This document shows, piece after piece, positions 9,425 to 17,720 of a stretch of DNA of 64,000 nucleotides. The position numbers and the translations under genes were made by a program. Every line of letters starts with the position of its first letter. Positions within the stretch are counted from its first letter, which is position 1. Origin of the DNA: Vagococcus penaei (lineage in GTDB: Bacteria > Bacillota > Bacilli > Lactobacillales > Vagococcaceae). The notes below the pieces were generated by a model. It saw only the letters and a list, made by a program, of their open reading frames with translations. It ran no database searches and was not told the DNA's origin. The DNA is taken from positions 784,001 to 848,000 of the forward strand of contig NZ_CP019609.1 in the NCBI RefSeq assembly GCF_001998885.1, written 5' to 3'.

Positions 9425-9455
9425 AAATTTAACATTTAATTTGGAGGAAAAACTA

Positions 9456-9632
9456 ATGCTAATGATTAGAAGATCTGCTTTGTTGTTAGTTGTATTGATT
9501 ATTGGAATGTTGCTTGGGACTCTAGGTTGGAAAATTTCATTACTTGTCTTGACACCTCTTCTATTTATTTGGCTAATGGTTTGGGACGAAAAAAGTTACG
9601 ACTATAAATATAAAGAACATAAATTAAGATAA
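9456..9632 (+). CDS. SOS-controlled small membrane protein (unknown; candidate division inhibitor)
   Basis: A 58-residue protein starting MLMIRRSALLLVVL. The ATG at 9456 is preferred over the in-frame TTG at 9441 because GGAGG (9443-9447) lies 8 bases upstream of it. It has two hydrophobic segments, about residues 7-23 and 28-43, joined by a short LGWK turn. A very charged tyrosine/lysine-rich tail follows (DEKSYDYKYKEHKLR). I do not recognise a family. It is transcribed alone from a promoter with a perfect LexA operator next to lexA. Bacillus keeps the SOS division inhibitor YneA at this position, but this protein shows no LysM domain. A role in damage-induced division arrest is inference from context. 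Confidence 0.8.
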   Translation: MLMIRRSALLLVVLIIGMLLGTLGWKISLLVLTPLLFIWLMVWDEKSYDYKYKEHKLR

Positions 9633-9698
9633 AACTTGCTTTTGTGACAGTTGTGACTTAATCTAATTTTAATAAACTATTCATAAAGGAGTTTTTTT

Positions 9699-10733
9699 AT
9701 GTCACAACCTACAATCGACTTAGTCAAAAAATTAACTTTAATTCCCTCACCAACCGGTGACACAGATAACATTATTAAAACAATCGAACAGTTATTAAAT
9801 GATTATGGCTATACATCAACTATCAATCGTAAAGGTAGCTTAATTGTCACAGTCGCTGGTAAAAATCAGTCACAGCATCGGTTTGTAACAGCTCATGTTG
9901 ATACTCTTGGTGCAATGGTGCGCTCAATTAAACCCGATGGCCGACTAAAAATCGACTTAATCGGTGGCTTTAATTTTAATTCTATCGAGGGTGAGTATTG
10001 TACTATTCATACACAACATCATGGAGAAATATCCGGAACAATTTTAATGCATCAGACAAGCGTCCACGTCTATAAAGATGCAGGATCAGCTGAACGTAAT
10101 CAAGCCAACATGGAAATTAGACTGGATGAAAAAGTGACTAATAGTGATGAGACCAAACAACTAGGTATTCAAGTCGGTGATTTTATCAGTTTTGACTCTC
10201 GTACAACGATTACACCCAACGGTTATATCAAATCACGCCACTTAGATGATAAAGTTAGTGTGGCAATTTTAATTAACTTTTTAATTAGACTCAAAGAAAA
10301 TGGAGAGATTCTACCTTATACTACACATTTTCTTTTTTCAAATAATGAAGAAATTGGTTACGGTGGCAATTCTAATATTGATTCTCGAGTGGTTGAGTAC
10401 CTAGCTGTTGACATGGGAGCAATGGGTGATGATCAACAAACTGATGAATATTCGGTATCTATTTGCGTGAAAGATGCGAGCGGCCCTTATCATCTAGCTT
10501 TACGCAATCATTTTGTACAACTTTGTGAGACTGATAGTATTCCTTATCAATTAGATATTTATCCATATTATGGAAGTGATGCTTCAGCAGCGATGCGTGC
10601 TGGAGCTGACGTTAAGCATGGGTTAATTGGTGCCGGAATTGATGCGAGCCATGCCTTTGAACGCACCCACAATGACTCAATTATTGCTACTGAGAATTTA
10701 GTCAGTTCTTACCTTTTCAGTCACTTAGTGTAA
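9699..10733 (+). CDS. M42 family metallo-aminopeptidase (glutamyl aminopeptidase/FrvX-like)
   Basis: A 344-residue cytoplasmic co-catalytic metallopeptidase that forms TET-type dodecamers in characterised members. The metal and catalytic residues are in order: His66 and Asp68 (AHVDTLG), Asp183 (SRHLDDKV), Glu217/Glu218 (NNEEIG), Asp238 (VDMGAM) and His324 (RTHNDS). The ATG has AAAGGAG about 8 bases upstream. Specificity (PepA-like acidic or broader) cannot be assigned. It is monocistronic. Confidence 0.9.
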   Translation: MSQPTIDLVKKLTLIPSPTGDTDNIIKTIEQLLNDYGYTSTINRKGSLIVTVAGKNQSQHRFVTAHVDTLGAMVRSIKPDGRLKIDLIGGFNFNSIEGEYCTIHTQHHGEISGTILMHQTSVHVYKDAGSAERNQANMEIRLDEKVTNSDETKQLGIQVGDFISFDSRTTITPNGYIKSRHLDDKVSVAILINFLIRLKENGEILPYTTHFLFSNNEEIGYGGNSNIDSRVVEYLAVDMGAMGDDQQTDEYSVSICVKDASGPYHLALRNHFVQLCETDSIPYQLDIYPYYGSDASAAMRAGADVKHGLIGAGIDASHAFERTHNDSIIATENLVSSYLFSHLV

Positions 10734-10787
10734 TTTACTAACTGTAACTATTTCGATTTCTCTTTTACATAAATAAAATCACTTCGC

Positions 10788-10816
10788 TTGACCTTTTTCT
10801 AAATTGGGCGTATGGT
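10788..10816 (+). promoter_or_regulatory. Promoter of the rplY leader
   Basis: -35 TTGACC at 10788-10793, 17-bp spacer, -10 TATGGT at 10811-10816. Transcription would start near 10823, giving a leader of about 260 nt before rplY. Confidence 0.55.
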
Positions 10817-10822
10817 TAATAC

Positions 10823-11086
10823 ATAAGCTTATAATATAGTGTGGTGAAAGCCATGATAAGCAAGCGATGTGTAGATTGCTTAAGTTACAAATTCTACATG
10901 CTTTAATTGAAATGACTTTCAGTTAAAATCGCTTATTATTATATGTTTATGGTTCGTATTTCTAGGAGATGCCGACATCATCTTTTGGATCGTAAGCTAA
11001 TCGTGAACTGATTCTAACGATTTAGACTACAATGAAATAAATAACGAACTGAATTAAGATTTTATTCTGAAGGAGGAAGATTATTT
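10823..11086 (+). ncRNA. Long structured 5' leader of rplY/ctc (candidate cis-regulatory RNA)
   Basis: The 353-bp gap before rplY contains no gene but clear RNA pairing. AAGCGAT (10862-10868) pairs with ATCGCTT (10928-10934) and encloses two hairpins. The first is TGTAGA/TCTACA (10870-10875 with 10893-10898). The second has 11-bp arms, TTTAATTGAAA/TTTCAGTTAAA with one U-G pair (10902-10912 with 10917-10927). Together they make a three-way junction. A further AATCGT/ACGATT hairpin lies at 10999-11022. No T-box, TPP or other riboswitch landmark is recognisable. It could be a ribosomal-protein autoregulatory leader. Confidence 0.5.
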
Positions 11087-11707
11087 ATGTCAGTAGTATT
11101 AAAAGTAGAAGAAAGAAACACTCGCCCAAGATCTTTACGCAAACAATTGAGAGCAACAGGCCGCGTACCTGCCGCAGTAAATGGAAATGGTATTGAACAC
11201 CTTTCAATTTCCTGTGATGCTAAGGCTTTAGACAAAGCCATTCGTGAAAATGGGTTAAACGCTGTTTATACTTTAGATTTAGACGGTAAGAAAATTAGTA
11301 CCCTACTACACACTTATGAATTAGATACATTCACTAAAGCATGGATTCACGCTGAATTCCTTGCTGTTGATATGAATGAAAAACAAGAAGTTGAGGCTGA
11401 TGTATCCTTAGTTGGAACTCCTCAAGGCGTTAAATCTGGTGGTATTTTAGAACAAACACTTTATTCAGTTGTTGTTTCTGCAACACCTGATAAATTACCA
11501 GAACGTGTTGAAATTGATGTAACAAACTTAGCTATCGGTGACTCATTAACTGTTAAAGATATTCCTGAACATCCTGAGTTTGAAATTTTAACAGATGCTG
11601 AAGAACAAATTTGTGCAGTTGTTGAGCCAAATAGACCTGAAGATGATGACGCAACTGATTCAGTTGTTGCTGAACCTGAAGTTATCAATTCTAAACCAGA
11701 AGAATAA
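11087..11707 (+). CDS. rplY: 50S ribosomal protein L25, general stress protein Ctc type
   Basis: Binds 5S rRNA on the large subunit; in Firmicutes the long form is the general stress protein Ctc. The 206 residues comprise the L25 domain (about 1-92) plus the TL5-type C-terminal domain, ending in a very acidic tail (RPEDDDATDSVVAEPEVI). AAGGAGGAAG precedes ATG. It is a single-gene unit with a long leader and a strong terminator. Confidence 0.95.
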   Translation: MSVVLKVEERNTRPRSLRKQLRATGRVPAAVNGNGIEHLSISCDAKALDKAIRENGLNAVYTLDLDGKKISTLLHTYELDTFTKAWIHAEFLAVDMNEKQEVEADVSLVGTPQGVKSGGILEQTLYSVVVSATPDKLPERVEIDVTNLAIGDSLTVKDIPEHPEFEILTDAEEQICAVVEPNRPEDDDATDSVVAEPEVINSKPEE

Positions 11708-11722
11708 TAGAACAATTGTGTT

Positions 11723-11754
11723 AAACCTCTTTATTAATTTAAAGAGGTTTTTTT
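11723..11754 (+). terminator. Terminator of rplY
   Basis: AAACCTCTTT and AAAGAGGTTT arms with a short loop, followed by a run of T. Confidence 0.9.
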
Positions 11755-11859
11755 ATTTTAAAGTATTGTTAAATTTATTCCGAATTATCAGACCGTTTTC
11801 ATCCTTTGTGGTAGAATAACGATTGAAGTTATTAATTATTTATTATAGGAGTGAGCCAT

Positions 11860-13026
11860 TTGGTTGGAATTGATAAAATTAATTTTTTTACACCGAATAC
11901 ATATATCGACTTAGAAACTTTGGCAAGTCATCGTGGAGTTGATCCAAAGAAATTTACTATTGGGATTGGACAATCAAAAATGTCTGTGCCAACGATTACT
12001 CAAGATACCGTATCGATGGCTGCTAATGCCGCCTTACCCATCTTAACTGATGACGATAGAGCTACGATTGATTTGATTATCGTGGGAACGGAAACCGGCG
12101 TTGATCAATCAAAATCTTGTGCAGCTTTTGTACATGACTTATTAGGCATCCAGCCTTTTGCTAAAGCATTCGAAATTAAACAAGCTTGTTATGGCGCAAC
12201 GGCTGGTCTTATGACTGCAATTGATTACGTCTTAACCCATCCTGGTCGTAAAGCTTTAGTTATTGGTTCAGATATTTCTAAGTATGGCTTAAGCTCTTCT
12301 GGTGAAGTGACACAAGGTGCTGGTGCTGTTGCTATGTTGATTAGTGATGCGCCGCGTATTTTAGAGTTCGATTTACCTTCTGTTTCATTAACCAAAAATA
12401 TTTTTGATTTTTGGCGCCCCAATTATTCAGATGTGGCTTTTGTTGATGGGCAGTTTTCTAATGAAGCCTATATCAACTTTTTCACAACTTTATGGACTGA
12501 ATTTTCATCTCGCAATAGTTTAACAATTGAAGAAGTAGATGCTTTCTGTTTCCACCTACCTTATACAAAAATGGGGAAAAAAGCTTTATTGCCTTTACTC
12601 GATACAGTTGATGATGATTTGAAAGAAGCTCTATTAAGCAATTATGAATTGAGTACAACCTATTCACGAAATATTGGTAATATCTATACTGGATCACTGT
12701 ATCTAAGTTTGATTTCACTCTTAGAACATGCAACGACATTGATTGCTGGCGATAGATTAGTCTTCTTCAGCTACGGATCTGGTGCCGTTGGCGAAATGTT
12801 TTCTGGTCAATTAGTCGAAGGTTTTGCCGATCATTTAGCGCAAGCAGAGCATGCTGAATTACTTGATCAACGCATTAGCTTAACTGTTGACCAATATGAA
12901 ACAATTTTTAAAGAAGAGTTACCAAAAGACGATGGACATTATCACTTTACACAAGAATACGATAATGCAGCCATCTATTTATCTGAAATTAAAGATCATC
13001 AAAGACTTTATACAATACGTGATTAA
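11860..13026 (+). CDS. mvaS: Hydroxymethylglutaryl-CoA synthase
   Basis: Condenses acetyl-CoA with acetoacetyl-CoA to HMG-CoA, the second step of the mevalonate pathway. A TTG at 11860 is preferred as start: AGGAG (11847-11851) lies 8 bases upstream, and the product then begins MVGIDKINFF, matching the MTIGIDK-type N-terminus of enterococcal enzymes. A GTG at 11851 overlaps the ribosome site. The catalytic residues are visible (numbered from this start): Glu78 (TETGVD), Cys110 (EIKQACYGATAG) and His232 (FHLPYTKMGKK). It is followed 14 bp later by mvaA. Confidence 0.95.
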   Translation: MVGIDKINFFTPNTYIDLETLASHRGVDPKKFTIGIGQSKMSVPTITQDTVSMAANAALPILTDDDRATIDLIIVGTETGVDQSKSCAAFVHDLLGIQPFAKAFEIKQACYGATAGLMTAIDYVLTHPGRKALVIGSDISKYGLSSSGEVTQGAGAVAMLISDAPRILEFDLPSVSLTKNIFDFWRPNYSDVAFVDGQFSNEAYINFFTTLWTEFSSRNSLTIEEVDAFCFHLPYTKMGKKALLPLLDTVDDDLKEALLSNYELSTTYSRNIGNIYTGSLYLSLISLLEHATTLIAGDRLVFFSYGSGAVGEMFSGQLVEGFADHLAQAEHAELLDQRISLTVDQYETIFKEELPKDDGHYHFTQEYDNAAIYLSEIKDHQRLYTIRD

Positions 13027-13040
13027 GGAGTGTCAAACGA

Positions 13041-14312
13041 GTGTCACAAAAACCCACAAAATTTTACCAATTATCGCGTGAAGAACGACTTGAACAATTA
13101 AAAGATAATCTTACGACTGAAAGTTATCAACAATATCTTACACAGTCCCTACTAGACGATGCTGTTGCTAATTCGTTAATTGAAAATCAAGTCAGTCAAT
13201 TTCCGTTACCGTTAGGTGTTGCACGTAATTTTATCGTTAACCAACAAGCCTACACGATTCCTATGGTAGTTGAGGAACCTTCTGTTATAGCAGCTTGCAG
13301 TAATGCAGCCAAAATTTTTCAACCAGACGGCTTTACAACAAGTTGTGAAGAGAGCTTAATGACTGGACAAATCATCTTAACAGATGTTTCACATTTAGAA
13401 GACGCTAAAGCGCATTTGCTCAAACACTTTTCAGAGATTCAACAATTAGCACAAGACTGTCACCCGTCAATTGTTAAACGAGGTGGTGGTTTGAAAACAT
13501 TAGATGTCCGTTTTTTTTCAGATCATGTCACAGCGACTGACTATCTAACCGTGTACTTAACTGTTGACACGAAAGACGCAATGGGAGCAAACATTGTTAA
13601 TACTATTCTAGAGGGTGTCACACCTTTAGTTGCTGACTTAACTTCGGGCACAGTTCTGATGTCTATTCTAAGTAATTACACTACCCAATCTTTGGTCACA
13701 GCAAACTGTGCGATTGATATTGACTTAATACCGAATAAATCAGCAGTTGCCCAAAAGGATTTGGCGCAAAAAATTGTAGCTGCTAGTCAGTATGCTAAAC
13801 TTGATCCTTACCGAGCAGCTACGCATAATAAAGGTATTATGAACGGAGTTGATTCAGTCATAATCGCAACTGGCAATGACCCACGTGCTGTTGAAGCAGG
13901 TATCCACGCCTATGCTGCCCGAAATGGACGTTATGAAGGATTATCTGATTGGAAAATTCAAGACAATCAATTAGTCGGTACCCTGACTTTACCTTTATCT
14001 ATCGGGACGGTTGGTGGCGCTATTTCTGTCTTACCACTTGCTAAAGCAAATTTAGATTTACTAGGAAATCCAACAGCCTTAGAACTCGCGCAAATTGTTG
14101 TTGCAGTTGGACTAGCTCAAAATTTTGCTGCATTAAAAGCACTCGTCAGTGAAGGTATTCAAAAAGGACATATGGCACTACACGCTAGTTCCCTTGCTAT
14201 CCAAGTTGGAGCAACTGGTCCAGAAATTGAACAAGTCGCAACTGCCTTACGCCAAGAGTCACAAATGAATACGATGATTGCAACCAAAATTTTAGCGGAA
14301 CTTAGACGCTAA
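13041..14312 (+). CDS. mvaA: Hydroxymethylglutaryl-CoA reductase, class II, stand-alone
   Basis: Reduces HMG-CoA to mevalonate with NAD(P)H. GTG start with AAGGAG 10 bases upstream. The 423 residues match class II enzymes. Catalytic Glu is in VVEEPS (78-79), Lys264 is in THNKGIMNG and Asp280 is in ATGNDPRAV. The DAMGANIVN dinucleotide motif lies near 179-187, and a C-terminal GHMALH carries the catalytic His. Enterococcus faecalis has a fused thiolase-reductase (MvaE, about 800 residues). Here no thiolase domain is present, so acetoacetyl-CoA must come from a separate enzyme. Confidence 0.94.
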   Translation: MSQKPTKFYQLSREERLEQLKDNLTTESYQQYLTQSLLDDAVANSLIENQVSQFPLPLGVARNFIVNQQAYTIPMVVEEPSVIAACSNAAKIFQPDGFTTSCEESLMTGQIILTDVSHLEDAKAHLLKHFSEIQQLAQDCHPSIVKRGGGLKTLDVRFFSDHVTATDYLTVYLTVDTKDAMGANIVNTILEGVTPLVADLTSGTVLMSILSNYTTQSLVTANCAIDIDLIPNKSAVAQKDLAQKIVAASQYAKLDPYRAATHNKGIMNGVDSVIIATGNDPRAVEAGIHAYAARNGRYEGLSDWKIQDNQLVGTLTLPLSIGTVGGAISVLPLAKANLDLLGNPTALELAQIVVAVGLAQNFAALKALVSEGIQKGHMALHASSLAIQVGATGPEIEQVATALRQESQMNTMIATKILAELRR

Positions 14313-14314
14313 TA

Positions 14315-14357
14315 AAAAAATGCTCTGTCCTGTTTTTTTCAGGCAGAGCATTTTTTT
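14315..14357. terminator. Bidirectional terminator between mvaA and the broken surface-protein gene
   Basis: TGCTCTG...CAGAGCA hairpin with A-rich left and T-rich right flanks, between convergent genes. Confidence 0.9.
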
Positions 14358-14368
14358 ATTCACACGAT

Positions 14369-15908
14369 TTATATCTTATTTTTTAATCGATTGATTTTTT
14401 TCTTCCTTTTTTTGCGTTTTGTTTTTTGTAAATGCTGTTGACGATAACTAATACTTACCACAATTCCCGTTCCAATTAAAAGAATCAGACAACCAATCAA
14501 GGTATAACGTAAAGCATCATGATGATGGCTATCTTGATTCGCATCATCCATCTCCTGTGCCACAGCATTAGAAATGGTGAATTCTTTTTTCATCGTCCAA
14601 GTGCCTTCTGGCTTTTTAGTTGTTGCTTTAATTGTTAAATCATAAATTCCAGCTTGTAGCGACTCTTGATTACCATCTATTAAGAGATTTACAGTTGAAT
14701 TTGGTGCAAAACGATAATTTTCAACTGTTGTTTGATAAATGATACGTTGTTGGCCCTTTTTAGTGACTTTGGCATGATAGGTTATACCGTCAATGACAAG
14801 TGGCTGACTATTCTGAATAGTGGCTTGAATTCCTTGTCCTATAACCGGCTTAACATCAATTAAATCTAATGCCACTTTGACTGGTTCATCGGATTCAGTT
14901 AATGAAAGACCAATTGTATAGGCAACTTTATTTTTGATAGTCATTTGAGCACTAGCGTCCCCTTCAGTATCCTCATCAAGCGTTGTGACTCTTATACCAC
15001 CTAAAATTTCACCTTCAGGTGAATTCTTTTTTCATCGTCCAAGTGCCTTCTGGCTTTTTAGTTGTTGCTTTAATTGTTAAATCATAAATTCCAGCTTGTA
15101 GCGACTCTTGATTACCATCTATTAAGAGATTTACAGTTGAATTTGGTGCAAAACGATAATTTTCAACTGTTGTTTGATAAATGATACGTTGTTGGCCCTT
15201 TTTAGTGACTTTGGCATGATAGGTTATACCGTCAATGACAAGTGGCTGACTATTCTGAATAGTGGCTTGAATTCCTTGTCCTATAACCGGCTTAACATCA
15301 ATTAAATCTAATGCCACTTTGACTGGTTCATCGGATTCAGTTAATGAAAGACCAATTGTATAGGCAACTTTATTTTTGATAGTCATTTGAGCACTAGCGT
15401 CCCCTTCAGTATCCTCATCAAGCGTTGTGACTCTTATACCACCTAAAATTTCACCTTCAAAGGGTTCTTTAGGAATCGTTAGCTTAATCTTAACAATTTG
15501 CTGACTATTTGCTGGCACGACAACTTCATTTGGAATTTCTGCAATATCTGTCAAAGCAATTTTTAGTGACGTATCACGTGCTAAATTTTGTGTACGATCT
15601 GAGTAATCAATGTTCCCTAAGTCATTCGTTGTTGCGTTATTAATTTGTAACTGGACCGTTTGGCTTTTTTTTGAGCTATTAATTAACTCGAACTCAAGCT
15701 CTTGTTTTTGTTCAGGTGTTACTTGTAAATCATAATAGGTTACCTCTTTATTGCGCTGATTTTCTGGTAAAATAGCGTTGACCGCCACGGCTAAAGTATC
15801 AGCCGCATAAATTTTCTGTCCATTGAAGCTAATGATGAAAATCCCAATTACCGCAAAAAACAAACCACGTATCACATTTTTTTTACTGTCCATCTTGTCT
15901 GTAATCAC
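14369..15908 (-). pseudogene. DUF916/DUF3324-like surface protein broken by a 442-bp tandem duplication
   Basis: The first reading frame (15908-15015) encodes a signal-bearing N-terminus (hydrophobic 15-35, cleavage near YAADTLA). It continues into the beta-rich region of WxL-associated DUF916/DUF3324 proteins but stops after WTMKKEFT. The second frame (14944-14369) repeats about 120 of those residues and then carries the true C-terminus: a transmembrane helix (YTLIGCLILLIGTGIVVSIS) and a lysine/arginine tail. Removing one copy of the 442-bp repeat joins KKEFT to ISNAVAQ and gives an intact protein of about 365 residues, the expected length. The unit is not a multiple of 3, so the duplication creates a TGA at the junction. 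No WxL-domain gene is adjacent. Confidence 0.85.
14576..15459. repeat. Perfect tandem direct repeat, two 442-bp copies
   Basis: Copy A spans 14576-15017 and copy B 15018-15459; by eye they are identical throughout. They directly abut. The bases flanking the unit differ (14575 is t, 15017 is a; 15018 is g, 15460 is a), which fixes the boundaries. The junction reads TTCACC-TTCA-GGTGAA, a small inverted repeat. No extended microhomology is seen at the endpoints. Confidence 0.95.
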
Positions 15909-16050
15909 CTCTCAACTAGGTTATCGACTTATTCTAAGAGTATATTAAGCCATACCACTGGCGTATTGCTATAATTTATTACTAATAATAAAGAAGCAGC
16001 TACTTATGTATGAACGCACACAAGCAACTGCTGTTACTACACTTACCGAC

Positions 16051-17238
16051 TTAATTCATGGATTGAAGATCTTTACCCGAACTATATTGATAACGCATCA
16101 GCATAATTAAACCGACACCAATCATATTACTTAAAATAGCGGAGCCACCTTGACTGACAAAAGGTAACGGAATCCCCGTCAGTGGAAGTAAGCCAATATT
16201 CATTCCGATGTTTTCAAAAACATGAAATAAAATCATCATAATAATTCCAGTCGCAATATAAGTAAAAAATTCGTTATTTGTATCAAAACACATCCGAATC
16301 ATGCGATAGATTAAAATAAAATACAAAATAATGAGAAACAAACTACCAATGAAACCAAAATTTTCGGCAATGACTGAAAAAATCATATCAGATTCACGTA
16401 CTGGAACAAATATTTCAGTTTGATTAAATCCTTTACCAAATATCCCACCAGAACCAATCGCTTTCAATGCTTGTGCTTGCTGATAAGAATTCCCAGTGGG
16501 ATCATGAAACGGATCAATCCATGAATCAATTCGCGCAAATTGGTAGCTTTTAAAACCAACACTATATAAAAATTCACGACCGCCATCTGTTGTAACTAAA
16601 AATAAGACGCCTACACCTAAAACAAAAAAAGTACCGACAATCGGAACAATGATTTTCCAAGAAATACCTGACATAATCACCATACCACCTAAAATAGCAA
16701 TAAAGACAAGCATCGTTCCAAAGTCATCCTGTAATTTTAGCAATAACGCAACTGGAATCGTTGCTAGAATCATTTTTCCAATAAGTAACCAATCACTTTT
16801 TTCTGTGCGTTTTTGATACGTGACATTATGCCTAGTTACAATATAAGCCAACATCAGAATAAAGGCTATTTTCATCAATTCTGCTGGTTGAAAGGTCAAT
16901 GACCCGAAACGAAACCAGTTTTTTGATCCCGTCCGATCGGCTAAAACTGTGTCATAGAAAAAGAGGAGAGCTGTCATCACAGCTAATCCTACTCCATAAC
17001 CAATTGGTGTTAGACGCCAAATCATCTTTGGACTAAACTGCATAATCACAAAAATAACCACACCACCGAGGACATACCACATACCTTGTTGAATCATTAA
17101 GCGTGTCACATTTTGAACACGATCATCATGTACAAGTGCAACATAATAAGATACCATTCCGATAATCGACAATAGAAACACAGGTAACAAGACACCGTAA
17201 TCAATTTGTTTATCAATACTACTTTTTACTGATCTCAA
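16051..17238 (-). CDS. rodA: Rod-shape peptidoglycan glycosyltransferase RodA (SEDS family)
   Basis: A polytopic SEDS protein of 395 residues with about ten membrane helices. It polymerises lipid II in elongation or peripheral wall synthesis with a partner class B PBP. Family landmarks are GSKNWFRFGSLTFQPAELMK, LKLQDDFGTM (with the conserved Asp) and the C-terminal GIPLPFVSQGGSA. The best start is TTG at 17238 with only a weak purine-rich site. RodA is favoured over FtsW because of the LTGIPLPF segment and the absence of division genes nearby. It is followed by a pseudogene and preceded by the LapA-like gene. Confidence 0.88.
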   Translation of the reverse strand: MRSVKSSIDKQIDYGVLLPVFLLSIIGMVSYYVALVHDDRVQNVTRLMIQQGMWYVLGGVVIFVIMQFSPKMIWRLTPIGYGVGLAVMTALLFFYDTVLADRTGSKNWFRFGSLTFQPAELMKIAFILMLAYIVTRHNVTYQKRTEKSDWLLIGKMILATIPVALLLKLQDDFGTMLVFIAILGGMVIMSGISWKIIVPIVGTFFVLGVGVLFLVTTDGGREFLYSVGFKSYQFARIDSWIDPFHDPTGNSYQQAQALKAIGSGGIFGKGFNQTEIFVPVRESDMIFSVIAENFGFIGSLFLIILYFILIYRMIRMCFDTNNEFFTYIATGIIMMILFHVFENIGMNIGLLPLTGIPLPFVSQGGSAILSNMIGVGLIMLMRYQYSSGKDLQSMN

Positions 17239-17309
17239 TCGACTTCTCTCTTTTCTTCTTAACTTTTATTACTGAATGCTTTCATCAGAACAACAGCATT
17301 TATCACCTT

Positions 17310-17708
17310 TTAATTAGTCTGATTTTCGTCCGCTTCTTCTAAAATATATGACGCCAACTTATGTCTTAAATCAGAAATTTCACGACTTTGGCGATGTGTT
17401 GTCTGTTCCAGCTCATTAATTTTAGCTTGTGCATCTTCGCTAAAATTAGCATTGGAATCCGCCAATAATTGTTCCACTTGTTTACTTTGACGATTTAACA
17501 AACGATTTTTTTTCATAATAGTGCTTAAAAGTAGCATCATTGCCACTAAAAAACTTACGACAAAACAACCTAAAACTAAGACGACTAACGGGATTCGAAT
17601 AGTAGTGAAAAACAAATTAATCGTAATAGCTTGTGCATTAACAATCGAAAATAACACTAGTAGAAAAATAACCACTATTAACAAAAACAACTTAAACTTG
17701 CGACTCAT
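17310..17708 (-). CDS. LapA/DUF1049-domain membrane protein
   Basis: 132 residues with two membrane helices, about 7-27 and 37-62, around the short VNAQAITINLFFTTIRIPLVV segment typical of the LapA (DUF1049) domain. A cytoplasmic coiled-coil-like tail follows (KQVEQLLADSN...KINELEQTTHRQSREISDL). GGAGGGC precedes ATG. The function of LapA-like proteins in Gram-positive bacteria, which lack LPS, is not known. It lies 12 bp after the SDR gene on the same strand, so it is probably in an rnz-SDR-lapA unit. Confidence 0.82.
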   Translation of the reverse strand: MSRKFKLFLLIVVIFLLVLFSIVNAQAITINLFFTTIRIPLVVLVLGCFVVSFLVAMMLLLSTIMKKNRLLNRQSKQVEQLLADSNANFSEDAQAKINELEQTTHRQSREISDLRHKLASYILEEADENQTN

Positions 17709-17720
17709 TTAAAAGCCCTC

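Noticed and set aside
9441..9455. TTG start for the SOS small protein
   Set aside because: The codon overlaps the GGAGG ribosome site itself; ATG at 9456 has correct spacing.
10823..11086. T-box, TPP riboswitch, RNase P RNA, tmRNA or SRP RNA
   Set aside because: None of the conserved landmarks of these RNAs could be found; the element was kept only as an unassigned structured leader.
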